DNA from: Poriferisodalis sp965204125
GTDB lineage: Bacteria; Actinomycetota; Acidimicrobiia; Acidimicrobiales; Poriferisodalaceae
Length of the DNA stretch: 64,000 nucleotides
Assembly (NCBI RefSeq): GCF_965204125.1
Contig: NZ_OZ241968.1
Span: forward strand, 1,426,001 to 1,490,000
Direction: 5' to 3'
Below are positions 33,194 to 42,588 of this stretch, piece by piece. The notes under the pieces were generated by a model that saw only the letters and a list, made by a program, of their open reading frames with translations, did no database searches and had not been told where the DNA came from. The position numbers and the translations under genes are program-made. Position 1 is the first letter of the stretch, and every line of letters starts with the position of its first letter.

Positions 33194-35437
33194 ATGTGGA
33201 CTTGGATCCTCGACAACGTCTTCGACCTTGAGTCGTACCTGCGCAACGCGTTCCTCATCCCGCTGATCCCGGCGGTCTCGTTCCTCGTCATCCTGCTGTT
33301 CGGACGCAGCGTCATCGGCGCCGAGCGGGTCCACAAGGTGGGCATCACCGCGGTGGGCATCGTGTGGGTGCTCTCGATGATCGCGGCAGTGTCGTGGATC
33401 ACCCGGGTGGAAGACAGCACGTCGTCGAAGTACGACGACGCCGAGCACGCCCAGATAGCCGTCAACGAGGGGCTGAGCGCTTCAAGCGCCGGAGGGCTCG
33501 ACGGCGAGCTGTATCTCGCCGCCGAAGACGACGGCCACGGCGGCGACGGGGGCGGCTACGCCACCACCGAGCCGGTCATCTCCGAGGTCGACGGCTGGTG
33601 GTCGAGCAGCGGCGTCGACTTCGCCGTGGGAACGCTGGTGGACGGCCAGACGGTGCTGCTGCTGATCGTGGTCACGTCGATCTCGTTGCTCGTACACATC
33701 TATTCCAGCGAGTACGTGAAGGGCGACCGGCGATTCGTCCACTACTACGCCTTCCTGAGCCTGTTCACCGCCTCGATGCTCTTCTTCGTCATGGCCCAGA
33801 ACCTGGTCCAGATGATCGTGGGCTGGGAGTTGGTGGGCGTGTGCAGCTTCGTGCTCATCGGGCACTGGTGGGAGGAACGCCCCAACACCGACGCGGCGGT
33901 GAAGGCCTTCCTGACGAACCGCGTCGGCGACATCGGCCTGCTGGTCGGGGTCATCATCCTGTTCGGCACCTTCAAGACGTTCGACATCGACACCATCAAC
34001 CGGATGGTCGGCGAGATGGGCAGCGAAGTCCACTTCGCCATGCTCATCGCGTCGATCGCGCTGATGGCGGCAGTGTGCTCCAAGTCGGGCCAGTTCCCGC
34101 TGCACACCTGGCTGCCCGACGCGATGGCCGGGCCCACCCCGGTCTCCGCGCTGATCCATGCAGCGACGATGGTCGTGGCGGGCGTGTTCATGATCGGCCG
34201 GCTGTACCCGGTCTTCTTCGAGGGATTCTCCATCGGCACCTCGTCGATCAACCTGATGGCGTTCATCGGCGGCTTCACTGCGCTGATCGGCGCCGGGCTG
34301 GCCTTCGCCCAGTGGGACATCAAGAAAGTGCTGGCCTACAGCACGGTCAGCCAGCTCGGCTACATGGTGATGGCGCTGGGCGTGGGCGCTTGGACCGCCG
34401 CCATGTTCCACCTGTTCACGCACGCCTTCTTCAAGGCCTGCCTCTTCCTGGGGGCCGGCTCGGTCAGCCACGCCGCACATCACACCTTCGACATGCGGGA
34501 GATGGGCGGCCTGCGCAAGCACATGCCGCACACGTACAAGACGTTCGTGATCTCGACGCTGGCGCTGGCCGGCATTTTCCCCTTCGCCGGTTTCTGGTCG
34601 AAGGACGAGATCCTGCTCGGGGCACACGCGGGCCAGGACGGTGCCGGCTCGTTCCTGTTCCTCGGCAAGTACCCGCTCATGCTGGTGTTCGGCTGCGTGG
34701 TGGCGCTGCTCACCGCCGCGTATATGACCCGGGTGATCTGGTACACGTTCTGGGGCGAGTACCGGGGCCACGGCCACCCGCACGAGTCGCCCAAGGTGAT
34801 GACCGTGCCGCTGTGGATCCTGGCGGTCATGGCAGTGGTGGCCGGTGTGTTCAACCTGCCGACGCCGGTGATGGAGATCTTCGGTCTCGAAGGCCTCGCT
34901 CATCTGGTGCAGACCTACGCCGAGCCCACCCACTACCTGAATGCGGTCGGGCTGTCGCACCCCGACCCGTCGTTCTGGCTGGCGCTCGTGGGCCTCGGGC
35001 TGGCACTGACCGGCATCGCCGTCACGTTCATGTACTTCTGGCGCAACGCCGGGCCGCACGGGCTCACCGAGCGGAACCGCTACGCCAAGGCGGGGTACAC
35101 CTTCCTCGAGCAGAAGTACTACCTCGACCACCTCTACACCGACATCGTGGTGGGCTCGATCAAGAGGCCCATCGCCCGGGCCGCGAACTGGTTCAACGAC
35201 AACGTGATCGACTTGGTGGTCAACCGTGCCGGCGAGGGGGCACGCGACAGCGGCCGCTGGGTGTACCGCTGGATCGACCAGGGCACCATCGACAACACCG
35301 TCAATGCGCTCGGCAGCGGTGCCGATGCCGGCGGTCAGGGTCTGCGGGTGATGCAGACCGGCAAGGTCCAGAACTACGGCTCGTTGCTGTTCGGCACCGC
35401 GGCCGTGGTCGCCATCGTGTTCGTGATCGTGCTGTGA
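33194..35437 (+). CDS. nuoL: complex I subunit L, 11-subunit set
   Basis: 747 residues, about 100 longer than the other NuoL. Signatures: MIVGWELVGVCSFVLIGHWW, PLHTWLPDAMAGPTPVSALI and DIKKVLAYSTVSQLGYMVMA. Extra length comes from a periplasmic-type insert rich in Asp/Gly near residues 75-135 and a longer C-terminal lateral helix. ATG at 33194. Long open frames in other frames across this gene are shadows. Confidence 0.95.
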   Translation: MWTWILDNVFDLESYLRNAFLIPLIPAVSFLVILLFGRSVIGAERVHKVGITAVGIVWVLSMIAAVSWITRVEDSTSSKYDDAEHAQIAVNEGLSASSAGGLDGELYLAAEDDGHGGDGGGYATTEPVISEVDGWWSSSGVDFAVGTLVDGQTVLLLIVVTSISLLVHIYSSEYVKGDRRFVHYYAFLSLFTASMLFFVMAQNLVQMIVGWELVGVCSFVLIGHWWEERPNTDAAVKAFLTNRVGDIGLLVGVIILFGTFKTFDIDTINRMVGEMGSEVHFAMLIASIALMAAVCSKSGQFPLHTWLPDAMAGPTPVSALIHAATMVVAGVFMIGRLYPVFFEGFSIGTSSINLMAFIGGFTALIGAGLAFAQWDIKKVLAYSTVSQLGYMVMALGVGAWTAAMFHLFTHAFFKACLFLGAGSVSHAAHHTFDMREMGGLRKHMPHTYKTFVISTLALAGIFPFAGFWSKDEILLGAHAGQDGAGSFLFLGKYPLMLVFGCVVALLTAAYMTRVIWYTFWGEYRGHGHPHESPKVMTVPLWILAVMAVVAGVFNLPTPVMEIFGLEGLAHLVQTYAEPTHYLNAVGLSHPDPSFWLALVGLGLALTGIAVTFMYFWRNAGPHGLTERNRYAKAGYTFLEQKYYLDHLYTDIVVGSIKRPIARAANWFNDNVIDLVVNRAGEGARDSGRWVYRWIDQGTIDNTVNALGSGADAGGQGLRVMQTGKVQNYGSLLFGTAAVVAIVFVIVL

Positions 35438-35445
35438 GCAGTGAG

Positions 35446-35493
35446 ATGACGCAGGCAAACAGACAGAGTCGTAACCGAGAGGGAGCTTCCTAG
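35446..35493 (+). CDS. 15-codon mini-ORF bridging nuoL and nuoM (second set)
   Basis: ATG at 35446 lies eight bases after the nuoL stop, and its TAG overlaps the GTG of nuoM (TAGTG at 35491-35495). This is the same junction as at nuoD-nuoE in the first operon. A coupling role is inferred; the peptide has no motif. Confidence 0.3.
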   Translation: MTQANRQSRNREGAS

Positions 35494-37055
35494 TGGACGC
35501 AACTGGATTCGACGCTTGGGCGCTGACGCTCGCGGTGTTCCTGCCGGCCGTCGGCGCGCTCGTGATGATGGCGGTACCGCGCGCTCGCGAACTCGAGCTG
35601 AAGACGATCGCGCTGGGTGCCTCGCTGGCGTCGCTCGCGGTCGGCGTGTACCTGCTGTTCGCCTTCGACTATGGCAGGGCGGGCGAGCTGCAGTTCGGCG
35701 TGCACAAGGGCTGGATCGACGCGATCAACGCCGACTACATCCTGGGACTCGACGGGCTGTCGCTGCCGCTGCTGATCCTGTCGATGGTGATCATCCCGCT
35801 GTGCGTGATCTATTCGTGGGAGCACATCCCCGAGCCGGGCAACGCCAAGGCCTTCCTGATCCTGATGCTGATCCTGGCATCGGGCATGAACGGCACCTTC
35901 GTGGCGCAGGACCTCATCTTGTTCTTCGTCTTCTTCGAAGTCGTGCTGCTGCCGATGTACTTCATGATCGGCGTGTGGGGCGGCGAGAACCGTCGCTACG
36001 CCTCGCTGAAGTTCTTCCTGTTCACGCTGTTCGGCTCGGCGCTGATGATCGTCAGCTTCGTGGCGCTGTACTTCGTGGCCACGAACAAAGCCGGGACCGC
36101 GTTGAACACGTTCGACATGCAGGTCCTCAAAGACGCCGCCGGCGGCGATCTGGCCCGGGGCACCCAGGCGATCATCTTCGCCGGCCTCTTCATGGGCTTC
36201 GGCATCAAGGTGCCGATGTTCCCGTTCCATACGTGGCTGCCCGACGCGCACACCGAGGCGCCCACCGTGGGCTCGGTGATCCTGGCGGCCATCCTGCTGA
36301 AGCTCGGCACCTACGGCTTCGTGCGGATCGCCCTGCCGTTCCTGCCCGAAGGCGCTGCGGCGTGGGCGCCGTGGATCGGCCTGCTGGCGGTGATCGGCAT
36401 CATCTACGGCGCCTTGGGCTGCCTGGCGCAGACCGACATGAAACGCCTCATCGCCTTCAGCTCGGTGGCGCACATGGGCTTCGTGATGCTGGGCATCGCC
36501 ACGCTGACCCCGATCGGCATCAATGCCGCCGTGTTCGGCATGGTGGCCCACGGGATCATCACCGGGATGCTGTTCTTCCTGGCCGGCTCGGTGAAGGAGC
36601 GCTACCACACGCTCGAGATCAGCCGGCTGGGCGGCCTGCTGAAGTCGGCGCCGCGCATGGGCTGGATCCTGGCGATCTCTGCGATGGCGTCGCTGGGCCT
36701 GCCGGGTCTGGCGGGCTTCTGGGGCGAGTTCCCGGCGATCCTGTCGGCCTACAGCCCCGGCGCAGGCCTGTCCGAGGAGACCTTCCGCACCTACATGGTG
36801 ATCGCCGCGGTGGGCACGGTGTTCGCTGCGGGCTACCTGCTGTGGCTGTTCCAGCGCAGCGCGTTCGGCGAGCCCAAGCCCGAATGGGAAGGCCACACGA
36901 TCGCCGATGTGAACCGCTACGAGTGGGCCGCGTGGACGCCGCTCATCATCGCGATGGTGCTCTTCGGCTGGGTCCCCGGGCTGATCTTCGGCGTGGTCGA
37001 TGACGTATCCATCGGTATCGCCGAGAGCATCAGCACAGCTGTGGGCGGGGGCTGA
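35493..37055 (+). CDS. nuoM: complex I subunit M, 11-subunit set
   Basis: 520 residues. FEVVLLPMYFMIGVWGGENR, FPFHTWLPDAHTEAPTVGSV and DMKRLIAFSSVAHMGFVMLG are the pump signatures. GTG start at 35493 with GAGAGGGAGC about 7-14 bases upstream. Two bases separate it from nuoN. Confidence 0.95.
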   Translation: MDATGFDAWALTLAVFLPAVGALVMMAVPRARELELKTIALGASLASLAVGVYLLFAFDYGRAGELQFGVHKGWIDAINADYILGLDGLSLPLLILSMVIIPLCVIYSWEHIPEPGNAKAFLILMLILASGMNGTFVAQDLILFFVFFEVVLLPMYFMIGVWGGENRRYASLKFFLFTLFGSALMIVSFVALYFVATNKAGTALNTFDMQVLKDAAGGDLARGTQAIIFAGLFMGFGIKVPMFPFHTWLPDAHTEAPTVGSVILAAILLKLGTYGFVRIALPFLPEGAAAWAPWIGLLAVIGIIYGALGCLAQTDMKRLIAFSSVAHMGFVMLGIATLTPIGINAAVFGMVAHGIITGMLFFLAGSVKERYHTLEISRLGGLLKSAPRMGWILAISAMASLGLPGLAGFWGEFPAILSAYSPGAGLSEETFRTYMVIAAVGTVFAAGYLLWLFQRSAFGEPKPEWEGHTIADVNRYEWAAWTPLIIAMVLFGWVPGLIFGVVDDVSIGIAESISTAVGGG

Positions 37056-37057
37056 GC

Positions 37058-38713
37058 ATGAACCTCGGGGCTCTTCTCGCGTTTGTGCGGCCGGATCTCG
37101 ACTGGCACGCGCTCGCGCCCGAATTGACCCTGCTGGCAGTGGGCACGTTGGTGACCGTCGCCGACATCGCTCTCGACGACAAGGCCAAGCGGATAATGCC
37201 GACGCTGACCGGCATCGGTTTGCTGGTCACGCTGGTGCCGATCCTGACGCTGGCGGTGGACGGCGCCGAGCGGCCCATGTTCGGCGGGGCCTACGTGGTG
37301 GACGACTTCTCGCTGGTGCTCAAGGCGCTGTTCATCCTGGTCGGCTACGTGGTCGTGCTCATGTCGGTCGACTACGTGCGCGAGGGCGACTATTACGAGA
37401 ACGAGTACTACACGCTGCTGCTGACCTCGCTGCTGGGCATGGTGATGATGGCCAGCTCGCGCGACCTCGTGAGCGTGTTCGTGGCGCTGGAGCTGCTGTC
37501 GATCCCGGCGTACATGCTGGCCGCCTGGCGCAAGGGCGGGCCTCGTTCCAACGAAGCGGGCTTGAAGTACTACCTGATGGGGGTGTTCGCCTCGGCGGTG
37601 ATGCTCTACGGCATGTCGCTGGTGTTCGGCGTGGCCGGCGACACCGATTTCGGCACCATTGCCGCTGCGCTGACGGGGGAGGGCGCGAGCCCGATCGTCA
37701 TCGTGGCGATCCTGTTCGTGCTGATCGGCTTTGCCTTCAAGGTGTCGGCCGTGCCGTTCCACACGTGGGCGCCCGACACCTACGAGGGTGCCCCGACGCC
37801 GGTGACGGCGTTCCTGTCGGTGGCGTCGAAGGCAGCGGGTTTTGTGGCGCTGCTGGGGCTGGTGTTCGTGGCCTTCGAGGGGGCTGCCGATGTGGTGCAG
37901 CCGTTCTTCTGGGTGCTGGCCGCAGTGACGATGACCGTCGGCAACTTGATCGCGCTGCGCCAGACGAACATCGTGAGGATGCTGGCCTACTCGGGTGTGG
38001 CGCAGGGCGGCTTCATGCTGGCGCCCTTCGCCGTGGCCTTCGAGGACGCCGCCTGGAACATTCCTGGCACCGACATCACCACGACGCCCTACTTCGCGAT
38101 TGTCGTGTATGCCGTCATCTATGCCTTCATGAACCTGGGCGCGTTCAGCGTGGTGCTGGCAGTGTCGCGGCGGACCCGCTCAGGCGAGATCTCGAGCTAC
38201 GGCGGGCTGTTCAGCTACGCGCCGGGAATGGCAGTGCTGATGACGCTGTTCCTGGCGGCGCTGGCCGGCATACCGCCGGCGAGTGGTTGGTTCGCCAAAC
38301 TCGTTGTCTTCTGGGCCCTCGCCGGTGCGGGTACGCCCGCCGGTTGGGTGCTCGCCGTCATCGTGGCCGTCAACGCGGTGATCGCGTTCGGCTACTACGC
38401 CCGGGTGCTGGTGCAGATGTGGTTCCAGCCGGTGCCCGAGATGGTCACACTGGGCGTCGACTCTGGGGGCGACGACGGCGACGAGCTCGATGCCGCCGCT
38501 GCGACCGCCGAGCAGGACGAGCACGGCGACGCATGGTTGGCCACCGAGACTCGGCAGGCCACCATGGTGCGCTTCACCCCGGGCAAGATCCCCATGACCG
38601 GAGCACTGGCCGCAGCGCTGGCGATCACTGCAATCGCCAGCGTGGCGTTCGGCGTCCTCCCGGGCCTGGTGAGTCACTTCGGCGAAGTCGCAACATTCCA
38701 CTTCGGCGGCTGA
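37058..38713 (+). CDS. nuoN: complex I subunit N, 11-subunit set
   Basis: 551 residues. FVALELLSIPAYMLAAWRKG, FKVSAVPFHTWAPDTYEGAP and NIVRMLAYSGVAQGGFMLAP are visible. A polar, Asp-rich loop lies near residues 465-490. Last gene of the 11-gene operon; a strong hairpin follows its stop directly. Confidence 0.95.
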   Translation: MNLGALLAFVRPDLDWHALAPELTLLAVGTLVTVADIALDDKAKRIMPTLTGIGLLVTLVPILTLAVDGAERPMFGGAYVVDDFSLVLKALFILVGYVVVLMSVDYVREGDYYENEYYTLLLTSLLGMVMMASSRDLVSVFVALELLSIPAYMLAAWRKGGPRSNEAGLKYYLMGVFASAVMLYGMSLVFGVAGDTDFGTIAAALTGEGASPIVIVAILFVLIGFAFKVSAVPFHTWAPDTYEGAPTPVTAFLSVASKAAGFVALLGLVFVAFEGAADVVQPFFWVLAAVTMTVGNLIALRQTNIVRMLAYSGVAQGGFMLAPFAVAFEDAAWNIPGTDITTTPYFAIVVYAVIYAFMNLGAFSVVLAVSRRTRSGEISSYGGLFSYAPGMAVLMTLFLAALAGIPPASGWFAKLVVFWALAGAGTPAGWVLAVIVAVNAVIAFGYYARVLVQMWFQPVPEMVTLGVDSGGDDGDELDAAAATAEQDEHGDAWLATETRQATMVRFTPGKIPMTGALAAALAITAIASVAFGVLPGLVSHFGEVATFHFGG

Positions 38714-38714
38714 G

Positions 38715-38747
38715 CACTGGCCGGGCGCATGGTCCCGGCATTCAGTG
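38715..38747 (+). terminator. hairpin terminator after the second nuo operon
   Basis: CACTG-GCCGGG pairs with CCCGGC-ATT-CAGTG around an eight-base loop, giving 11 base pairs with a three-base bulge. It starts two bases after the nuoN stop at 38711-38713. No U-tract follows; U-less hairpins are common in high-GC actinobacteria. Confidence 0.6.
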
Positions 38748-38801
38748 TGAGCGGTTCAGGTCCATCGGCAAGCGACCTGTTGAATCGCTGGCCGCAGCGA
38801 C

Positions 38802-39842
38802 GTGATCGAGGCGGCGAGAAGCGTGCCTAAGGTCCGCCGTTTTGACGAGTTCATGGAGGAGGCGCTGTATGGCGCTTCGGGTTTCTACGTGCGCGGGGGA
38901 CGACCGGCGGCTCGGGGCGGTGATTTTGCGACTTCGCCCGAGCTGGGCACGCTGTTCGCTCGGTGCGTCGCCGGCTACCTGGACCGCACGTGGGATGAGC
39001 TGGGCCAGCCCGACCAGTTCGTAGTGATCGAGGGCGGCGCCGGCTGCGGGACGCTGTGCCGCGATGTGCTCGCGCATGTTGTGGCATGCCGCGATGCCGT
39101 GCGGTACGTGATGGTCGAGCGAGTGGACTGGCAGCGAGACGACGCGCTCGCCCGGATCGCCGATGCCGGTGAGTCGGAACGCGTCCGTGCAGCGTCGGAT
39201 CTCCCCGCTGGCCCGCTCGTGGGCGTCGTGCTCGCCAACGAGCTGCTCGACAACCTGCCATTCCGCCTGCTGGAACGCTCGGAGACCGGTTGGCAGGAAG
39301 TGCATGTTGCGCCCGAAGGCGCGGTCGAAGTGCTGTGGGATGGGCCGGCCGATGCGGCGGCGATGGCTGAGGTGATGGCCCCTGACGCCGCACCGGGTGC
39401 GCGTGTGCCGCTGCAGTTGAAAGCTGCCGTCTGGGTCCGCCGGGCTCTGCGTTCGCTTGAACGCGGTCGGCTGCTGACGTTCGACTACGGCGTGAGCCGC
39501 ACGGCCGAGCTGGCACAGCGTCCGCAGAGCGAGTGGCTGCGCACCTACCGGTCCCAACGCCGAGGGCATGACCCGCTCGACGCCCCAGGCACGGCGGACA
39601 TCACCTGTGATGTTGCGTTCGACCAGATGCCGCCGGGTGCCACGTTGAGCACTCAGGCCGAATGGCTTGCCGCCGCCGGCGTCGATTCGTTCACGGCGGA
39701 CGCGCGGGCACTTTGGCAGCGGAAGCGATCCAAACCGACGGCTGAGGCGCTTGCAGCCCGGGCGCTGCTCGACGAAGCAGCCGCGCTCACCGACCCCGAC
39801 GGCATGGGCGCCTTCTGGGCGGCCGAATGGCACGCCGGCTGA
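38802..39842 (+). CDS. MidA/NDUFAF7-family SAM-dependent methyltransferase
   Basis: 346 residues. FDEFMEEALYGASGFYVRGG near the start, ATSPELGTLFARCVAGYL, and the SAM-binding VIEGGAGCGTLCRDVL near 75-90 match the MidA family; LANELLDNLPFRLL near 145-158 is a second family motif. The mitochondrial member NDUFAF7 methylates an arginine of the complex I 49-kDa subunit (NuoD homologue) and is needed for assembly. Its place directly after two nuo operons fits that role, which is inference here. GTG at 38802 is the start chosen; the ribosome site is weak and other starts are possible. Confidence 0.8.
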   Translation: MIEAARSVPKVRRFDEFMEEALYGASGFYVRGGRPAARGGDFATSPELGTLFARCVAGYLDRTWDELGQPDQFVVIEGGAGCGTLCRDVLAHVVACRDAVRYVMVERVDWQRDDALARIADAGESERVRAASDLPAGPLVGVVLANELLDNLPFRLLERSETGWQEVHVAPEGAVEVLWDGPADAAAMAEVMAPDAAPGARVPLQLKAAVWVRRALRSLERGRLLTFDYGVSRTAELAQRPQSEWLRTYRSQRRGHDPLDAPGTADITCDVAFDQMPPGATLSTQAEWLAAAGVDSFTADARALWQRKRSKPTAEALAARALLDEAAALTDPDGMGAFWAAEWHAG

Positions 39843-39999
39843 GGGCTGGCAGCGGCATTGCTCCCGAGCCGGCACGCCAGCGGGACGCTGAGCGGTCGCC
39901 CACTACTCTGCGAATCTGGCTGGGCAGGATCGGGCCTCGCACGCGACGCTGGCACGATCCGTACTCGCACACCGGCAGCACGACGAGACAGGGGCACCG

Positions 40000-42003
40000 A
40001 TGGCTGACACGAGCACCGAGGCGACGATCGAGGATTACTACGTCGAAGACCGTGTCTTCGAGCCCGCGGAGAACTTCCGCTCGGCGGCGCTGACCTCAGA
40101 CCGGTCGCTGTACGATGAAGCAGCCGCCGACCGGCTGGCGTTCTGGGCTCGCCAGGCCCGCGAGCACGTCACCTGGTTCACCGACTTCCACACCGTGCTC
40201 GAATGGGACCTGCCGTTCGCGAGGTGGTTCCTGGGTGGCACGCTCAACGTGTCGTACAACTGCCTCGACCGTCACGTCGAGGCCGGCCGCGGCGACAAGG
40301 TGGCCTACTGGTGGGAGGGCGAGCCCGGCGACACCCGCACCATCACCTACGCCGACCTGCTCGACGAGGTGTGCCAGTTCGCCAACGTGCTGAAAGGCCT
40401 TGGCGTGCAGCGGGGCGACCGCGTGTGCATCTACATGCCGATGATCCCCGAGCTGCCGGTGGCGATGCTGGCGTGTGCCCGCATCGGCGCGGCCCACTCG
40501 GTGGTGTTCGGCGGGTTCTCGGCCGACTCGCTGTCGGACCGCATCGACGACGCATCCGCCAAGCTGCTCATCACCGCCGACGGCGGCTACCGGCGCGGCG
40601 AGCCGTTCGGTCTGAAGGACACCGCCGACGCCTCAGTCGAGGCAACCTCCACCATCGAGAACGTGGTGGTCGTGCGGCGAACCGGCCAGGACGTCGCCTG
40701 GAACGACAGCGTCGATCACTGGTACCACGACCTGATGGACGGCGCGTCGGCTGACTGCCCGCCTGAGCACATGGACTCTGAAGATCTGCTGTACCTGCTG
40801 TACACCTCGGGCACCACGGCCAAGCCCAAGGGCATCATGCACACCACCGGCGGCTACCTCACCCAGGTGGCCTTCACGCACCGCTACGTGTTCGACCTCA
40901 AGCCCGACGTTGACGTCTTCTGGTGTGCGGCCGACATCGGCTGGGTGACCGGCCACAGTTACATCGTGTACGGACCGCTCGCCAACGGCGCCTCGTCGGT
41001 GATGTACGAGGGCACGCCCGACACCCCGCGCCCCGAATTCCGCGACGGCGACCGGGCGAGCTGGCCCAAGGACCGGCTGTGGGACATCATCGAGCGCTAC
41101 GGCGTGACCCAGCTCTACACCGCCCCCACTGCCATCCGCACGTTCATGAAATGGGGTGCGGGCGAGGTCGAGCGGCACGACCTGTCCAGCCTGCGGGTGC
41201 TCGGCACGGTCGGCGAGCCCATCAACCCCGAGGCCTGGATGTGGTACCACACCCACATCGGCGGGGGCACCTGCCCCATCGTGGACACGTGGTGGCAGAC
41301 CGAGACCGGCGGCCACATGATCACCCCGCTGCCGGGCGTCACCACCACCAAGCCCGGCTCGGCCACCCATGCGCTGCCGGGCATCACGGTGGAGCTGGTG
41401 GACGACGCCGGCAACCCAGTCGAGCGGGGCGGCGGCTACCTGACCATCACCGAGCCATGGCCGTCGATGCTGCGCGGCATCTGGGGCGATCCCGAGCGCT
41501 ACCGCGAGACCTACTGGAGCACGTACGAAGGCCGCTACTTCGCCGGCGACGGCGCCAAGCTCGACGACGACGGCTACCTGTGGCTGCTCGGCCGGGTCGA
41601 CGACGTGATGAACGTGTCGGGCCACCGCATCTCCACCACCGAGGTGGAGTCGGCGCTGGTCGACCACCCGTCGGTAGCCGAGGCAGCGGTGGTGGGCGCC
41701 ACCGACGCCACCACCGGCCAGGCCATCGTGGGCTACGTGATCCTGCGCGGCGGCCACGACGCCACCGACGAGCTGCGCGCCGAAGTGCGCCAGCACGTCG
41801 CGACCAAGCTCGGCGCTATCGCACGGCCCAAAGCGGTGGTGCTGGTGCCGGACCTGCCCAAGACCCGCTCAGGCAAGATCATGCGCCGCCTGCTGCGCGA
41901 CGTGGCCGAAGGACGCCAGCTCGGCGACACCACCACACTGGCCGACGCCGGCGTGGTGGAGGAGATCCGCACCCGCGCAGCCGAAGCCCCCAGCGAAGAC
42001 TGA
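40000..42003 (+). CDS. acs: acetyl-CoA synthetase
   Basis: 667 residues. AMP-forming acyl-CoA synthetase motifs: YTSGTTAKPKGIMHTTGG near 268-285, WWQTETGGHMI near 431-441, and the C-terminal PKTRSGKIMRR whose lysine is the usual acetylation-controlled catalytic residue. WCAADIGWVTGHSYIVYGPL and the overall length are specific to acetyl-CoA synthetase. Converts acetate, ATP and CoA to acetyl-CoA. ATG at 40000 with GGGGCACC upstream; 157 bp intergenic region before it should hold the promoter. Confidence 0.95.
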   Translation: MADTSTEATIEDYYVEDRVFEPAENFRSAALTSDRSLYDEAAADRLAFWARQAREHVTWFTDFHTVLEWDLPFARWFLGGTLNVSYNCLDRHVEAGRGDKVAYWWEGEPGDTRTITYADLLDEVCQFANVLKGLGVQRGDRVCIYMPMIPELPVAMLACARIGAAHSVVFGGFSADSLSDRIDDASAKLLITADGGYRRGEPFGLKDTADASVEATSTIENVVVVRRTGQDVAWNDSVDHWYHDLMDGASADCPPEHMDSEDLLYLLYTSGTTAKPKGIMHTTGGYLTQVAFTHRYVFDLKPDVDVFWCAADIGWVTGHSYIVYGPLANGASSVMYEGTPDTPRPEFRDGDRASWPKDRLWDIIERYGVTQLYTAPTAIRTFMKWGAGEVERHDLSSLRVLGTVGEPINPEAWMWYHTHIGGGTCPIVDTWWQTETGGHMITPLPGVTTTKPGSATHALPGITVELVDDAGNPVERGGGYLTITEPWPSMLRGIWGDPERYRETYWSTYEGRYFAGDGAKLDDDGYLWLLGRVDDVMNVSGHRISTTEVESALVDHPSVAEAAVVGATDATTGQAIVGYVILRGGHDATDELRAEVRQHVATKLGAIARPKAVVLVPDLPKTRSGKIMRRLLRDVAEGRQLGDTTTLADAGVVEEIRTRAAEAPSED

Positions 42004-42010
42004 GCTGGAA

Positions 42011-42550
42011 ATGGTGAACGGTCCGAGGCACAGGCGAGCCTTTGCCGCGTCGGTTTCCGAGGGCGACTGGCCGGCGTACTGGTGGTGGCGGGATGGGCCG
42101 GTGCCGCCGGGCGACTGTGTAATCGTCGACATCGATGGCGTGCTGGCCGATGCCGCTCACCGCCAGCATCACCTCGACGGCCCGTGGCGCGACTGGGACT
42201 CGTTCTTCGCCGACGTGGGCGACGACGACGTGCTCGACGAGGTCTTCGAGCTGCTCGTTCTGCTGAATCCCGAGCTGGTGGTGGTGGCGCTCACCTCACG
42301 GCCGACGTGGGTGTCGGGCGCCACCCTCGACTGGCTCGTCAAGCACAAGGTCCGCTGGGACCTGCTCATCATGCGCCCGATGGGCGACTTCCAGCCGTCG
42401 CCGCTGTTCAAGGGCGAGCAGACCCAAGCGTTGCTGCAGTGCGGCTACACGCCGCGCCTTGCCATCGACGACGACATGCGCAATGTCCGCATGTACCGCG
42501 ACCTCGACCTGCCCACGCTCTACATCGACAGCGGCTACCACCCCCACTAG
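42011..42550 (+). CDS. HAD-like phosphatase-type protein
   Basis: 179 residues with the HAD motif I VDIDGVLAD near 39-47, a motif II-like VVVALTSRP near 91-99, and a late LAIDDDMRNV resembling motif IV. The layout recalls small HAD hydrolases such as the phosphatase half of polynucleotide kinases. Substrate unknown. It begins seven bases after the acetyl-CoA synthetase stop, so it is probably in the same operon. Confidence 0.65.
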   Translation: MVNGPRHRRAFAASVSEGDWPAYWWWRDGPVPPGDCVIVDIDGVLADAAHRQHHLDGPWRDWDSFFADVGDDDVLDEVFELLVLLNPELVVVALTSRPTWVSGATLDWLVKHKVRWDLLIMRPMGDFQPSPLFKGEQTQALLQCGYTPRLAIDDDMRNVRMYRDLDLPTLYIDSGYHPH

Positions 42551-42588
42551 CCCCGCCGTGATGACTCCGGACCTGACAGCATGAGCCG

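Noticed and set aside
33364..35493. 709-codon frame on the plus strand and a 658-codon minus-strand frame over the second nuoL
   Set aside because: Both overlap the clear NuoL coding frame and show Arg/His-rich low-complexity translation, typical of out-of-frame reads in high-GC DNA.
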